Below are positions 56,326-64,000 of a stretch of DNA of 64,000 nt, piece by piece. The notes below the pieces were generated by a model. It saw nothing but the letters and a program-made list of their open reading frames with translations, was not told the origin of the DNA and ran no database searches. The stretch's first letter is position 1. The number at the start of each line of letters is the position of its first letter. Source of the stretch: Ignavibacteria bacterium. GTDB lineage: Bacteria; Bacteroidota; Ignavibacteria; Kapaibacteriales; UBA961. The translations under genes and the position numbers were made by a program. The DNA is taken from the NCBI GenBank assembly GCA_016720145.1, contig JADJXV010000001.1:310001-374000 (forward strand), read 5' to 3'.

Positions 56326-57447
56326 AGCTGTGTAATTGTCTATAAAATTGCGCGCCCACTGACGGTATTGCCCTAAAAGTATTTTTTCGCGTGCAGTCTT
56401 CACTAACCATAAATAAAAAGCAAGGTTATGCTGAGTCGCGAGTTGAAGTCCCAAAATTTCTTTTGCCATAAACAAATGTCTCAAATATCCCAAGCTGAAA
56501 TTTTGGCTAGCATACGAGTTCACTTCGCTATCAATCAGTTCATTGTTGAATTTATACTTTGCATTACGGATATTAATCTTACCCTTAGTTGTAAATAGTG
56601 TCCCATTGCGAGCATTTCGAGTCGGCATTACACAATCAAACATATCCACACCAAGACCAATCGCAGTTACGATGTTCTCCGGCGTTCCTACTCCCATCAA
56701 GTATCGAGGCTTATTCTTCGGCATGATTTCCGTCGAATGATTGACAATATCATACATGATTTCAGCTTCTTCTCCTACGGCAAGCCCGCCAATTGCATAT
56801 CCGTCAAAATCCATTTCAACAATACGCGCCAGGCATTCTGTTCTCAAATCTTTATACACACTCCCTTGTCCAATCGCAAATAATATTTGCTCGTGACCAT
56901 AGCGGGGAAGTGAAGTATCAAATGCTTCTTTATTCCTCATAGCCCACCTCAGTGTCAATTCCATTGAATTCTTGGCATATTCATACGTGCAAGGGTGAGG
57001 AGCACATTCATCGAGAGGCATGATAATATCCGAACCTATACATCTTTGAATTTCAATCACTCTCTCAGGTGTGAAAGTATGCTTGGAGCCATCCAAGTGC
57101 GAACTAAACAGCACCCCATTCTCAGTGATTTTCCTAAGCTCTTTTAGTGAAAATACTTGATAACCACCACTGTCGGTTAGGATTGGCTTGTCCCAATTCA
57201 TAAACTTGTGCAAGCCGCCAAATTGCCCCAATACTTCCTCGCCGGGACGCAGATATAAATGATAAGTATTTCCCAAAATAACTTGAGCTCCAATCTCCGT
57301 AAGCTCTCTCTGTTCAATAGCTTTGACAGTACCTTGCGTGCCGACGGGCATGAAAATAGGTGTCTCAATTTCTCCATGATCTGTCTGTAGTACTCCCGCT
57401 CTAGCTTTTGTATCGGAATCGGTAGCTATAAGTTCGAATTTATTCAT
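56314..57447 (-). CDS. tgt: tRNA-guanine transglycosylase
   Basis: 377 residues from the ATG at 57447 (MNKFELIATDSDTKARAG); an upstream TTG is less likely. It swaps G34 for preQ1 in tRNAs read by GUN anticodons. Catalytic Asp residues are in PILTDSGGYQVF and MFDCVMPTRNARNG. The zinc site of many TGTs (C-x-C-x2-C) is missing: the region reads SYASQNFSLGYLRHLFMAKE, with only the later His in TQHNLAFYL kept, the pattern I know from Bacteroidetes. Confidence 0.95.
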   Translation of the reverse strand: MNKFELIATDSDTKARAGVLQTDHGEIETPIFMPVGTQGTVKAIEQRELTEIGAQVILGNTYHLYLRPGEEVLGQFGGLHKFMNWDKPILTDSGGYQVFSLKELRKITENGVLFSSHLDGSKHTFTPERVIEIQRCIGSDIIMPLDECAPHPCTYEYAKNSMELTLRWAMRNKEAFDTSLPRYGHEQILFAIGQGSVYKDLRTECLARIVEMDFDGYAIGGLAVGEEAEIMYDIVNHSTEIMPKNKPRYLMGVGTPENIVTAIGLGVDMFDCVMPTRNARNGTLFTTKGKINIRNAKYKFNNELIDSEVNSYASQNFSLGYLRHLFMAKEILGLQLATQHNLAFYLWLVKTAREKILLGQYRQWARNFIDNYTAKGF

Positions 57448-57510
57448 TATTGACAATTATTTAAATAATTTATGGTGTAATTTGGGCTACCTCTCTTCTG
57501 TCGGCGTTCT

Positions 57511-58278
57511 TCAATTGCCGTCGTAATTTTTTGAAGAATTTGTTATTTCCCAGAGAAATAAATACTTTAGAAAAAAATACAAAAATGCACTCACTGCTAC
57601 CGCAAAGCCACGAATTACATCTAAAAATCCTAACTCGATCACATAACGTTTGATAAACCCAATAATAGGGTTTATAATTAAATTATACCAATGAGCTTTT
57701 CTACCTTTTCGATGATATTCTACAGCAGACAATTGTGCATAAGTAATTGTTTTTAGAAAATGATCTTCAATATTCTTATAGGTATAGTGAATTAAAAATC
57801 CTTGTAATGTTTCAACTTTAGCATCCACATAAAGATATTCATGAATATTATTTTTCCAAACAGGATTAGAACTTTTGTGGACGAGTCTTAGCTGTTCATC
57901 CGGCTGCCACGTATGTTCGAGTAATTTACCACAATAATACGTTTTACGTTTGAGTTTAAATGAATTGATTTCCCCTGAAATTGCATTAGAAATAGATTGA
58001 AGTAGTTCAGATGAAACGACTTCATCACAATCTAAAAATAAAATCCAATCATTAGCACACTTGTCAAGCGCTGATTGTTTTTGTTGTCCAAATCCTTTCC
58101 AATCCTCGATAAATACTTTGGCACCATACTGTTCTGCGATTTCACAAGTACTATCAATTGAATGTGAATCAACAACTATAATCTCAGATGCAATCCTTAG
58201 TATACTCTGCAATGTACGCCCAATATTTGCCTCTTCATTGAAAGAAATTAGAGCGACAGAGAGTGGGAGAGTGGGCAT
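57511..58278 (-). CDS. family 2 glycosyltransferase, WaaE/KdtX-like
   Basis: 255 residues: PLSVALISFNEEANIGRTLQ, IIVVDSHSIDSTCEIAEQYG and the metal-binding DWILFLDCDEVVS give a GT-A fold. The later parts KRKTYYCGKLLEHTWQPDEQ and the amphipathic region with IGFIKRYVIELGFLDVIRGF match WaaE/KdtX-type transferases that add a sugar to the lipopolysaccharide core; the last 25 residues are hydrophobic, suiting membrane association. The acceptor is uncertain. It is downstream of purL by 34 bases. Confidence 0.85.
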   Translation of the reverse strand: MPTLPLSVALISFNEEANIGRTLQSILRIASEIIVVDSHSIDSTCEIAEQYGAKVFIEDWKGFGQQKQSALDKCANDWILFLDCDEVVSSELLQSISNAISGEINSFKLKRKTYYCGKLLEHTWQPDEQLRLVHKSSNPVWKNNIHEYLYVDAKVETLQGFLIHYTYKNIEDHFLKTITYAQLSAVEYHRKGRKAHWYNLIINPIIGFIKRYVIELGFLDVIRGFAVAVSAFLYFFLKYLFLWEITNSSKNYDGN

Positions 58279-58312
58279 AAAATGATACTTTTGGAATTTG
58301 AAAAGGAGTAGA

Positions 58313-60559
58313 TTATCCTAAAACTATCTTCTCAAGAGCAGTAGAATAAGCGACACGAAGCTCCTCAACTGTGGTCGAAATCGAACCAAATATATACTCA
58401 CCACCAGTTACAAAACCAATTGGTTCCATTGGAACATTATGTGAAGCAAAGACTTCCATGAGTTTCAATAGATCGTTTGGGCGCACACTGACAAGAATTC
58501 TACTTTGCATTTCTCCAAATAAATCAGCCGTTGTGGCAGGGAAGGTGGTCGTAATTTGCGCTCCAAGCGAACCAGTCGCATTAATTGCTTTTTCAGCAAG
58601 TGCTATCGCAATTCCACCTTCAGCGCAGTCGTGTGCTGATTGAACAATTCTACTGCGAATGGCAGATAAGACTGCTTTTTGGAGACGAATTTCTGCATCA
58701 ATATCAAATTCCGGTGCATCGCCAAGAATTTCACCGGTAAGTAATTTTACATATTCGGAGCCACCGAGATTTGGAGTGGATTGAGCGCCAATTAATACAA
58801 TTGCATCGCCTTGATTTTTAAAGCCATTACCAACTGTTTTATTCACATCGTCAATAAGTCCGAGCATACCAATAGTCGGCGTGGGGAAGATCGCATGATT
58901 CCGCGATTGATTATGGAAGCTCACATTACCACCGGTCACCGGAGTGCCGAGCGCGCGGCATGCATCGCCCATTCCGCGTATAGCTTCTTTGAATTGATAA
59001 TATACTTCAGGATCGTAGGGATTACCAAAGTTGAGACAGTTTGTAATCGCAACCGGTTCAGCACCGACACACACCACATTTCGCGCTGCTTCAGCGACGG
59101 CGATCATACCGCCACGATACGGATTGAGATATGCATAACGGCTATTACAATCGGTACACACGGCGAAACCTTTGCCCGGTAACTCTTTGATTCTCATAAT
59201 AGCTGCGTCTGCTTTGCTATTCATGGTGTTTGTCCGGACTTGTGAGTCGTACTGTTCATAAATCCACTTTTTTGATGCCACCGTGGGCGAAGTCAATATT
59301 TTCCAGAACATATCAGCATCCGAGACGGAGCTTGTATCGTAGGTAGCATTCCGAACACTTGCGAAATACGCAGGTTCTTGCGATTCACGGACATACACCG
59401 GAGCATCGCCACCAAGCACAAGCGATTGTGCAGGCAATTCCACTACTTGTTGTCTATTTCTAAAGATGCGGATCAAACCGTCATCCGATACTTCGCCAAT
59501 TTCTGTAATAGGCACATCCCATTTCTCACAAACAGCGCGTGCAATGTGTTCTTTGCCTTTTTCGACGACCGCGAGCATACGTTCCTGTGACTCGGAGAGC
59601 ATAATTTCATACGCGCTCATGCCTTGTTCGCGCAGAGGTACGAGGTCGAGATTGATACGCATACCGGAGTTACCTTTAGCGCTCATTTCGCTGGTCGAAC
59701 AGCATATTCCGGCAGCTCCCATGTCCTGCATACCAACAATACAGCCGGATGCAATGAGTTCAAGCGTGGCTTCAAGGAGTAATTTTTCGGCAAATGGGTC
59801 ACCAACCTGCACTGTAGGGCGCATATCTTCAGTTTTTTCGTCGAATTCTCTCGAAGCAAGGAGGGAAGCGCCGTGGATACCGTCTTTACCGGTCGAACTC
59901 CCCAAAATCATCACCGGATTTCCGGCTCCGATTGCAATCGCCGATGCCGTTTCACCGACTTTAACGATACCGACAGCCATTGCATTCACGAGCGGATTGT
60001 CGGTGTAGCATTCGTCAAAATAGACTTCGCCGCCGACAGTAGGCACACCAAAGCAATTCCCGTAATGACCAATACCGTGTACGACACCTTTGAGTAAATA
60101 CTTCGTTCGTTCATTATCTAAATTCCCGAATCTGAGAGAGTTAAGCGCAGCCACCGGACGCGCGCCCATCGTGAAAATATCCCGCAGAATTCCACCCACA
60201 CCCGTCGCAGCACCCTGAAACGGCTCGACTGCCGACGGGTGATTGTGACTTTCAATCTTGAAGCAAATCGCATAGCCGTCGCCGATGTCGATGAGTCCGG
60301 CATTTTCCTCACCGGCTTCGACAAGCATACGACCGCCCGAACGTGGCAGGGTCTTAAGTTGAAGGATAGAATTTTTGTAAGAACAGTGCTCACTCCACAT
60401 CACGGAATAAATTCCAAGCTCTGTATAAGTTGGTACACGGCCGAGAGTTTCGAGAATTTTGTCGTACTCGGCCGGGGTCAGCCCAAGTTCTTTCGCGGTT
60501 TCGTGGTTAACGGGAAGTTCAGAGTAGAGAGTTGGGGAGGGAAGATATTGTGTCTGCAT
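58313..60559 (-). CDS. purL: phosphoribosylformylglycinamidine synthase subunit PurL
   Basis: 748 residues, the short-type PurL that works with PurS and PurQ. It has the catalytic His region in VMWSEHCSYKNSI, the nucleotide motif GDGYAICFKIESHNHPSAVE, GAATGVGGILRDIFTMGA and two AIR-synthase-like halves. It uses ATP and glutamine-derived ammonia to make FGAM in purine synthesis. purS and purQ are not in the window. Confidence 0.97.
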   Translation of the reverse strand: MQTQYLPSPTLYSELPVNHETAKELGLTPAEYDKILETLGRVPTYTELGIYSVMWSEHCSYKNSILQLKTLPRSGGRMLVEAGEENAGLIDIGDGYAICFKIESHNHPSAVEPFQGAATGVGGILRDIFTMGARPVAALNSLRFGNLDNERTKYLLKGVVHGIGHYGNCFGVPTVGGEVYFDECYTDNPLVNAMAVGIVKVGETASAIAIGAGNPVMILGSSTGKDGIHGASLLASREFDEKTEDMRPTVQVGDPFAEKLLLEATLELIASGCIVGMQDMGAAGICCSTSEMSAKGNSGMRINLDLVPLREQGMSAYEIMLSESQERMLAVVEKGKEHIARAVCEKWDVPITEIGEVSDDGLIRIFRNRQQVVELPAQSLVLGGDAPVYVRESQEPAYFASVRNATYDTSSVSDADMFWKILTSPTVASKKWIYEQYDSQVRTNTMNSKADAAIMRIKELPGKGFAVCTDCNSRYAYLNPYRGGMIAVAEAARNVVCVGAEPVAITNCLNFGNPYDPEVYYQFKEAIRGMGDACRALGTPVTGGNVSFHNQSRNHAIFPTPTIGMLGLIDDVNKTVGNGFKNQGDAIVLIGAQSTPNLGGSEYVKLLTGEILGDAPEFDIDAEIRLQKAVLSAIRSRIVQSAHDCAEGGIAIALAEKAINATGSLGAQITTTFPATTADLFGEMQSRILVSVRPNDLLKLMEVFASHNVPMEPIGFVTGGEYIFGSISTTVEELRVAYSTALEKIVLG

Positions 60560-60698
60560 CAGGTTAACATGTTATATATAAAGACAATACAAGATAAATA
60601 TTAAAGTTTAAAGTTGGGTACATTTTATAAAATGACAAGCGATTTCGGTGGATGCATATTGCTGCAGAGTGTTGATGGGATATAATTGATAATCGATT

Positions 60699-61622
60699 CT
60701 ATTCATTACTACCTAGAAAATAAATTGGATGGAGAGGAAGCATATTCTTATCATCATCAGTAAGCTTACTGTAGAATTCTTGCCATAAAGCTATAAAATT
60801 GTCTATATCAAGAAGTTTTATATGTCGATGACTCTCACGAGCTGATCTTTCTGATTCCGATGTAAAATAACCAGAAGTTACAAATAAGCCGATATCACCA
60901 TCTTTATTTAGTAATCCCGTTAAACTTCGAATATCTTCAACCGGAACTGAGGCATCCGGTCTATGTTTGACTTGAACCTTCAAACGAGGCGATGTAGCAC
61001 CGAGAGGATCATTGTAAGCAACTATATCAAGACCACCGTCTTTTCCTTTTGGAGAAATAAACGGTGTGTGATAATTCATTGCTCTTAATAATGCTGCAAC
61101 CATGTCCTGAAATTCATAAGCATTTTTGCTTTTGATGTAATCTAATATTCCGCCAATTGCTTGTTCTTCTAATAGGTCTAGATTTGCTTTCTGAGTTTGT
61201 GTTTTATTTTTCTCAAGTTCGATAACTTCTTCAATATCATTAGGTTTAGTCTTATTGTCTCTGTTGTCAGCAGCCCAATGTCTGTATAATTTGGAAGCAG
61301 TTTCTAAGAGTTTAACTGGTCCTAAAGTGATCGCTTTCTCACCCTCTTCTGTTAAATACCATATTCCTTTGTTTTTTCTTAAAAACCCAGCTTTTATACA
61401 ATCTATTGAATAAAAGTGGAGTATCGTTTCCCAACGAACTTTGCCGGTTTTCTCATAACTACCTTTTTCCCAATCAGTAAACTCAATAGTGTTTCTAATT
61501 TTATCAACTATTTGCTTCCCAGATAATTGTCCACCTGAGGCTTTTAGAATTTTAAAAGTTTCAAATATTGTTGTAGCAGCGATGCGTTTTGAAGGTGCTA
61601 ATTTTTCAAGGGTTTTATCCAT
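60699..61622 (-). CDS. Mrr-like restriction endonuclease
   Basis: 307 residues. The N-terminal half is a winged-helix domain (LEKLAPSKRIAATTIFETFK, GIWYLTEEGEKAITLG) and the C-terminal half a PD-(D/E)xK nuclease of the Mrr type: E in FQDMVAALLRAMNY context, GKDGGLDIVAYNDP (the Asp) and LKVQVKHRPDA (QxK). The G-x-D-G-G-x-D-I and Q-x-K order is characteristic. Such enzymes cut DNA with methylated bases (type IV) or other modifications. No methyltransferase is beside it, consistent with type IV. Confidence 0.82.
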   Translation of the reverse strand: MDKTLEKLAPSKRIAATTIFETFKILKASGGQLSGKQIVDKIRNTIEFTDWEKGSYEKTGKVRWETILHFYSIDCIKAGFLRKNKGIWYLTEEGEKAITLGPVKLLETASKLYRHWAADNRDNKTKPNDIEEVIELEKNKTQTQKANLDLLEEQAIGGILDYIKSKNAYEFQDMVAALLRAMNYHTPFISPKGKDGGLDIVAYNDPLGATSPRLKVQVKHRPDASVPVEDIRSLTGLLNKDGDIGLFVTSGYFTSESERSARESHRHIKLLDIDNFIALWQEFYSKLTDDDKNMLPLHPIYFLGSNE

Positions 61623-61695
61623 TTATTCTATGAGTGAGTTACAAGTTTTTTAAAATAATCTCTTGCATTTTGGGTATACTTCAAAAGCAGTTGCT

Positions 61696-61857
61696 TCATT
61701 TGATAAGCTCTCTGTGTTTTTCGTGTGCTATTAATATCTCTCGTATAATTGTATAGGCGAGTTTTATTTTAGAATTATCAGCTTTTTGCTTAGCATCTTC
61801 GGCTACTTCTTTCATTAACTCTGCTAATTGTATATCAGTTGGCTCTTCATAACCCAT
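61696..61857 (-). CDS. 53-residue hypothetical protein
   Basis: A helical, charged short protein starting MGYEEPTDIQLAELMKEVAE. In frame upstream lie 11 more sense codons, then a TAA at 61891-61893, then an ATG at 61914, so it may be the remnant of a longer protein cut by a nonsense change. A 22-codon frame overlaps its end. No family is recognised. It fills most of the 318-base gap between the Mrr-like gene and ftsK. Confidence 0.35.
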   Translation of the reverse strand: MGYEEPTDIQLAELMKEVAEDAKQKADNSKIKLAYTIIREILIAHEKHRELIK

Positions 61858-61940
61858 CAAAATCGCTTGTTTCAAGGTTGAGATAAGTCGTTAAAAATAC
61901 TCGTTGTTTTGCATCTGAATTCTAGTAACTACTACCATCC

Positions 61941-64000
61941 TTACAAATAAGCTTCCAATTCCGAAGCACTCTCCAAGAGCACAGCACGTGCTTTGCTACC
62001 ATCGAACGCGCCGACGATGCCGGCTGCTTCTAGTTCGTCCATCACGCGGGCTGCGCGGGAGTAGCCGATTTTGAGGCGGCGTTGGAGGAGCGAGACCGAA
62101 CCCTGCTGATGCTGAATCACGATATTCGCCGCTTCTTCAAAGAGTACATCACGTCCATCACCACCATTAACATCACCTTTTCCGCTTTGTTTTTTATCGC
62201 TCACACTTGGAAGCATATACGGCATTGAATAGCCGACCTGATTGCCGATATGAGTACAAATCGCTTCGACTTCATCAGTACTGATAAAGGAATTCTGCAC
62301 ACGTATCGGTTTCGGCGAGCCGCCGGGCAGAAAGAGCATATCGCCATTGCCGAGTAATTGATCGGCACCACCCATGTCGAGGATCGTACGGGAGTCAATT
62401 TTGGATGCTACCTGATAGGCAAGACGAGCGGGGAAGTTGGCTTTAATAATACCGGTGATAACATTCACCGATGGTCTTTGAGTTGCTACAATGAGGTGAA
62501 TTCCAATAGCGCGGGCAAGTTGAGCGAGACGTGTGATTGGTTCTTCGACGTCACGTCCTGCTGTCAGCATCAAGTCAGCAAGCTCATCGATTACGACGAC
62601 GATATAGGGGAGTGGACGATGTACGTAATTCGTGGTTTCTTTATACTTACCTTCGGCTACTTTTTGATTATAATCGACAACGTTCCGTTGTCCGACCGAG
62701 GCGAGAACGTCGTAGCGGCGTTCCATCTCGGCAACGACCGATTTGAGCACAAGCACCGCGTTGGCAGGACTTGTGATAATCGTTTCATCCACATCAGGGG
62801 AGATTGCGAGAAAGTGTTTTTTGAGCAGACCATACAAGGCCATTTCCACTTTTTTCGGGTCAATGATTACAAATTTCAAGTCATGCGGGTGCATTTTGTA
62901 GAGCAGGGAAGCGATAAGGGTGTTAATACCAACAGACTTACCGGATCCGGTCGAACCAGCTATCAAAAGGTGTGGCATTTTGGCAAGATCCGTACAATAG
63001 ACTTCGCCCGAGATGGTTTTGCCAAGCGCAAGCGGGAGTCGATTATTATTATCATGGAATTTCGGTGACTTAATAATACTACTGAAAAGCACGACTGAAG
63101 GATTATGATTTGGAATTTCAATACCCACCGTACCGCGACCGGGAATCGGTGCAATTATTCTAATCCCTTTCGCTTTGAGGGCAAGCGCAATATCATCCGA
63201 CAGATTCTCAATTTGCGAGATTTTGATACCGGAGGCAGGAACAAATTCATACTGAGTAACGACAGGACCGGGTGTGACTGTCAAATTTTCGATGCTGATT
63301 TTAAAGGTTTCTAACTTTTCTTCTAATAGTCGGGCATTTTCTTTTAATTCTGCGTCGTCAACTGTAACCTCCTTTACATGTTGTTCAGTTAAGAGAGATA
63401 GCATTGGAGAAGTATATACTATTTCTTCGTCCAATACATTCACTTCCGGTACAATTTCAATGTCATCTTTTGAGGGCAATCGCTCTTCAACGGTAAGAGT
63501 GAGAGTCTTTTGAATTTCAGGAACATCTACTATAACCTTTTGATTGTCAATTACTTCATCAGCTTTCTGTTTAATTGCACTTGGCTGTGGTGGTAAGTCC
63601 AAATGTGTTGTCATCGGTTTGAAAGGTGCTCGTTCTGTTTCTTCATCATTATTAATAGCATGAGTTGATTTTTCTAGTGGTTGGTTGTGTGAAATATTCT
63701 CTTCCGGTCTTCGAATCTGTAACTCACGCTGATGTATAGGTGAATTAGTTGTCAAGTCCTTAGCAGATGTTTGCTCAGCGACACGACGAACAATTCGAGC
63801 AGGCTCATCATCTCGCAGGTCTGTAGTTGTGGAAGGTTGAGGAATTGTAGTATCAATTTGTTCAGTATCATTTTCAACTTTATCAGAGGATCGCCATGCT
63901 CTGTATTTTTCAATACCATGGGCAATGTAATCTTGTAACTTGCCATACAACAAGCGTAACTTCAGGTACAATTTATCCATATCAAGCCCGGTCCCCAACA
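61941..64000 (-). CDS. ftsK: DNA translocase FtsK/SpoIIIE, N-terminus beyond the window
   Basis: At least 685 residues, open to the window edge. The visible start is a charged linker (no membrane helices yet, so the 4-helix N-terminal part must lie to the right). The motor has Walker A LLIAGSTGSGKSVGINTLIA, Walker B YIVVVIDELADLMLTAGRD, the VATQRPSVNVITG segment and, at the end, the gamma winged-helix GSVSLLQRRLKIGYSRAARV that reads KOPS-like sequences. It pumps chromosomal DNA through the division septum to resolve dimers. Confidence 0.95.
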   Translation of the reverse strand, partial: LGTGLDMDKLYLKLRLLYGKLQDYIAHGIEKYRAWRSSDKVENDTEQIDTTIPQPSTTTDLRDDEPARIVRRVAEQTSAKDLTTNSPIHQRELQIRRPEENISHNQPLEKSTHAINNDEETERAPFKPMTTHLDLPPQPSAIKQKADEVIDNQKVIVDVPEIQKTLTLTVEERLPSKDDIEIVPEVNVLDEEIVYTSPMLSLLTEQHVKEVTVDDAELKENARLLEEKLETFKISIENLTVTPGPVVTQYEFVPASGIKISQIENLSDDIALALKAKGIRIIAPIPGRGTVGIEIPNHNPSVVLFSSIIKSPKFHDNNNRLPLALGKTISGEVYCTDLAKMPHLLIAGSTGSGKSVGINTLIASLLYKMHPHDLKFVIIDPKKVEMALYGLLKKHFLAISPDVDETIITSPANAVLVLKSVVAEMERRYDVLASVGQRNVVDYNQKVAEGKYKETTNYVHRPLPYIVVVIDELADLMLTAGRDVEEPITRLAQLARAIGIHLIVATQRPSVNVITGIIKANFPARLAYQVASKIDSRTILDMGGADQLLGNGDMLFLPGGSPKPIRVQNSFISTDEVEAICTHIGNQVGYSMPYMLPSVSDKKQSGKGDVNGGDGRDVLFEEAANIVIQHQQGSVSLLQRRLKIGYSRAARVMDELEAAGIVGAFDGSKARAVLLESASELEAYL

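Noticed and set aside
61696..61914. Toxin-antitoxin pair beside the Mrr-like gene
   Set aside because: Only one small helical frame is visible, cut by a stop, with no recognisable partner or domain.

Overview
The window looks like a moderately AT-rich chromosome segment from the Bacteroidota/FCB group. Type IX secretion (Por-type) sorting tails occur on two secreted proteins, the integrase is of Bacteroidetes type, and the Tgt lacks the zinc cysteines as in that clade. The mix of a DUF2279 protein, a DUF494/Smg protein and giant proteins with GGG-N repeats reminds me of Ignavibacteria/Kapabacteria-like lineages. This placement is an inference; there is no rRNA gene in the window.

Layout. 1-6.5 kb: a TPR-like lipoprotein (cut by the left edge), rpmB, comF-kynA, a DUF2279 protein and a divergent aconitase gene broken by one base. 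6.58-13.13 kb: a small integrative element inserted in the 3' end of a tRNA-Arg(CCT) gene, bounded by a 22-bp direct repeat. It carries a tyrosine integrase, an HTH/excisionase-like gene, a primase and a RepA-like ATPase and small accessory genes, and most of these are frameshifted. 13.1-32.9 kb: housekeeping and secreted functions (DUF494, ybeY, beta-helix protein, nth, glycosyltransferase, PAP2 enzyme, GNAT, lipoprotein, GH51 arabinofuranosidase, DCC protein, M20 amidohydrolase, Fic, carB, two-domain oxidoreductase, YitT transporter, polyprenyl synthase), with a triple palindromic repeat near 30.9 kb. 33.1-52.0 kb: about 19 kb of four minus-strand exported proteins, three of them giant (about 1950, 2350 and 1592 aa), built from GGG-N repeats like a YadA head and, in one, phage-tail-fibre-like repeats. 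52.2-64.0 kb: a Spy-like protein, anti-sigma and ECF sigma cluster, greA, yajC-ribBA, tgt, a WaaE-like glycosyltransferase, purL, an Mrr-like nuclease, and ftsK running off the right edge.

How it fits together. The core genes are ordinary metabolism (TCA cycle, purine, pyrimidine and riboflavin synthesis), translation factors, envelope sugar transfer and chromosome segregation. The exported proteins suggest a cell with an elaborate surface that attacks plant-type polysaccharide. The giant cluster is the most unusual content: the proteins share an N-terminal domain, two share a C-terminal DYAEW domain, and all lack a YadA-type membrane anchor.

Data quality. At least seven genes outside and inside the island are interrupted by single-base shifts, several at homopolymers. 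Uncorrected long-read indels are therefore a live explanation for the breaks in conserved genes, while the denser breaks in the island may be true decay.
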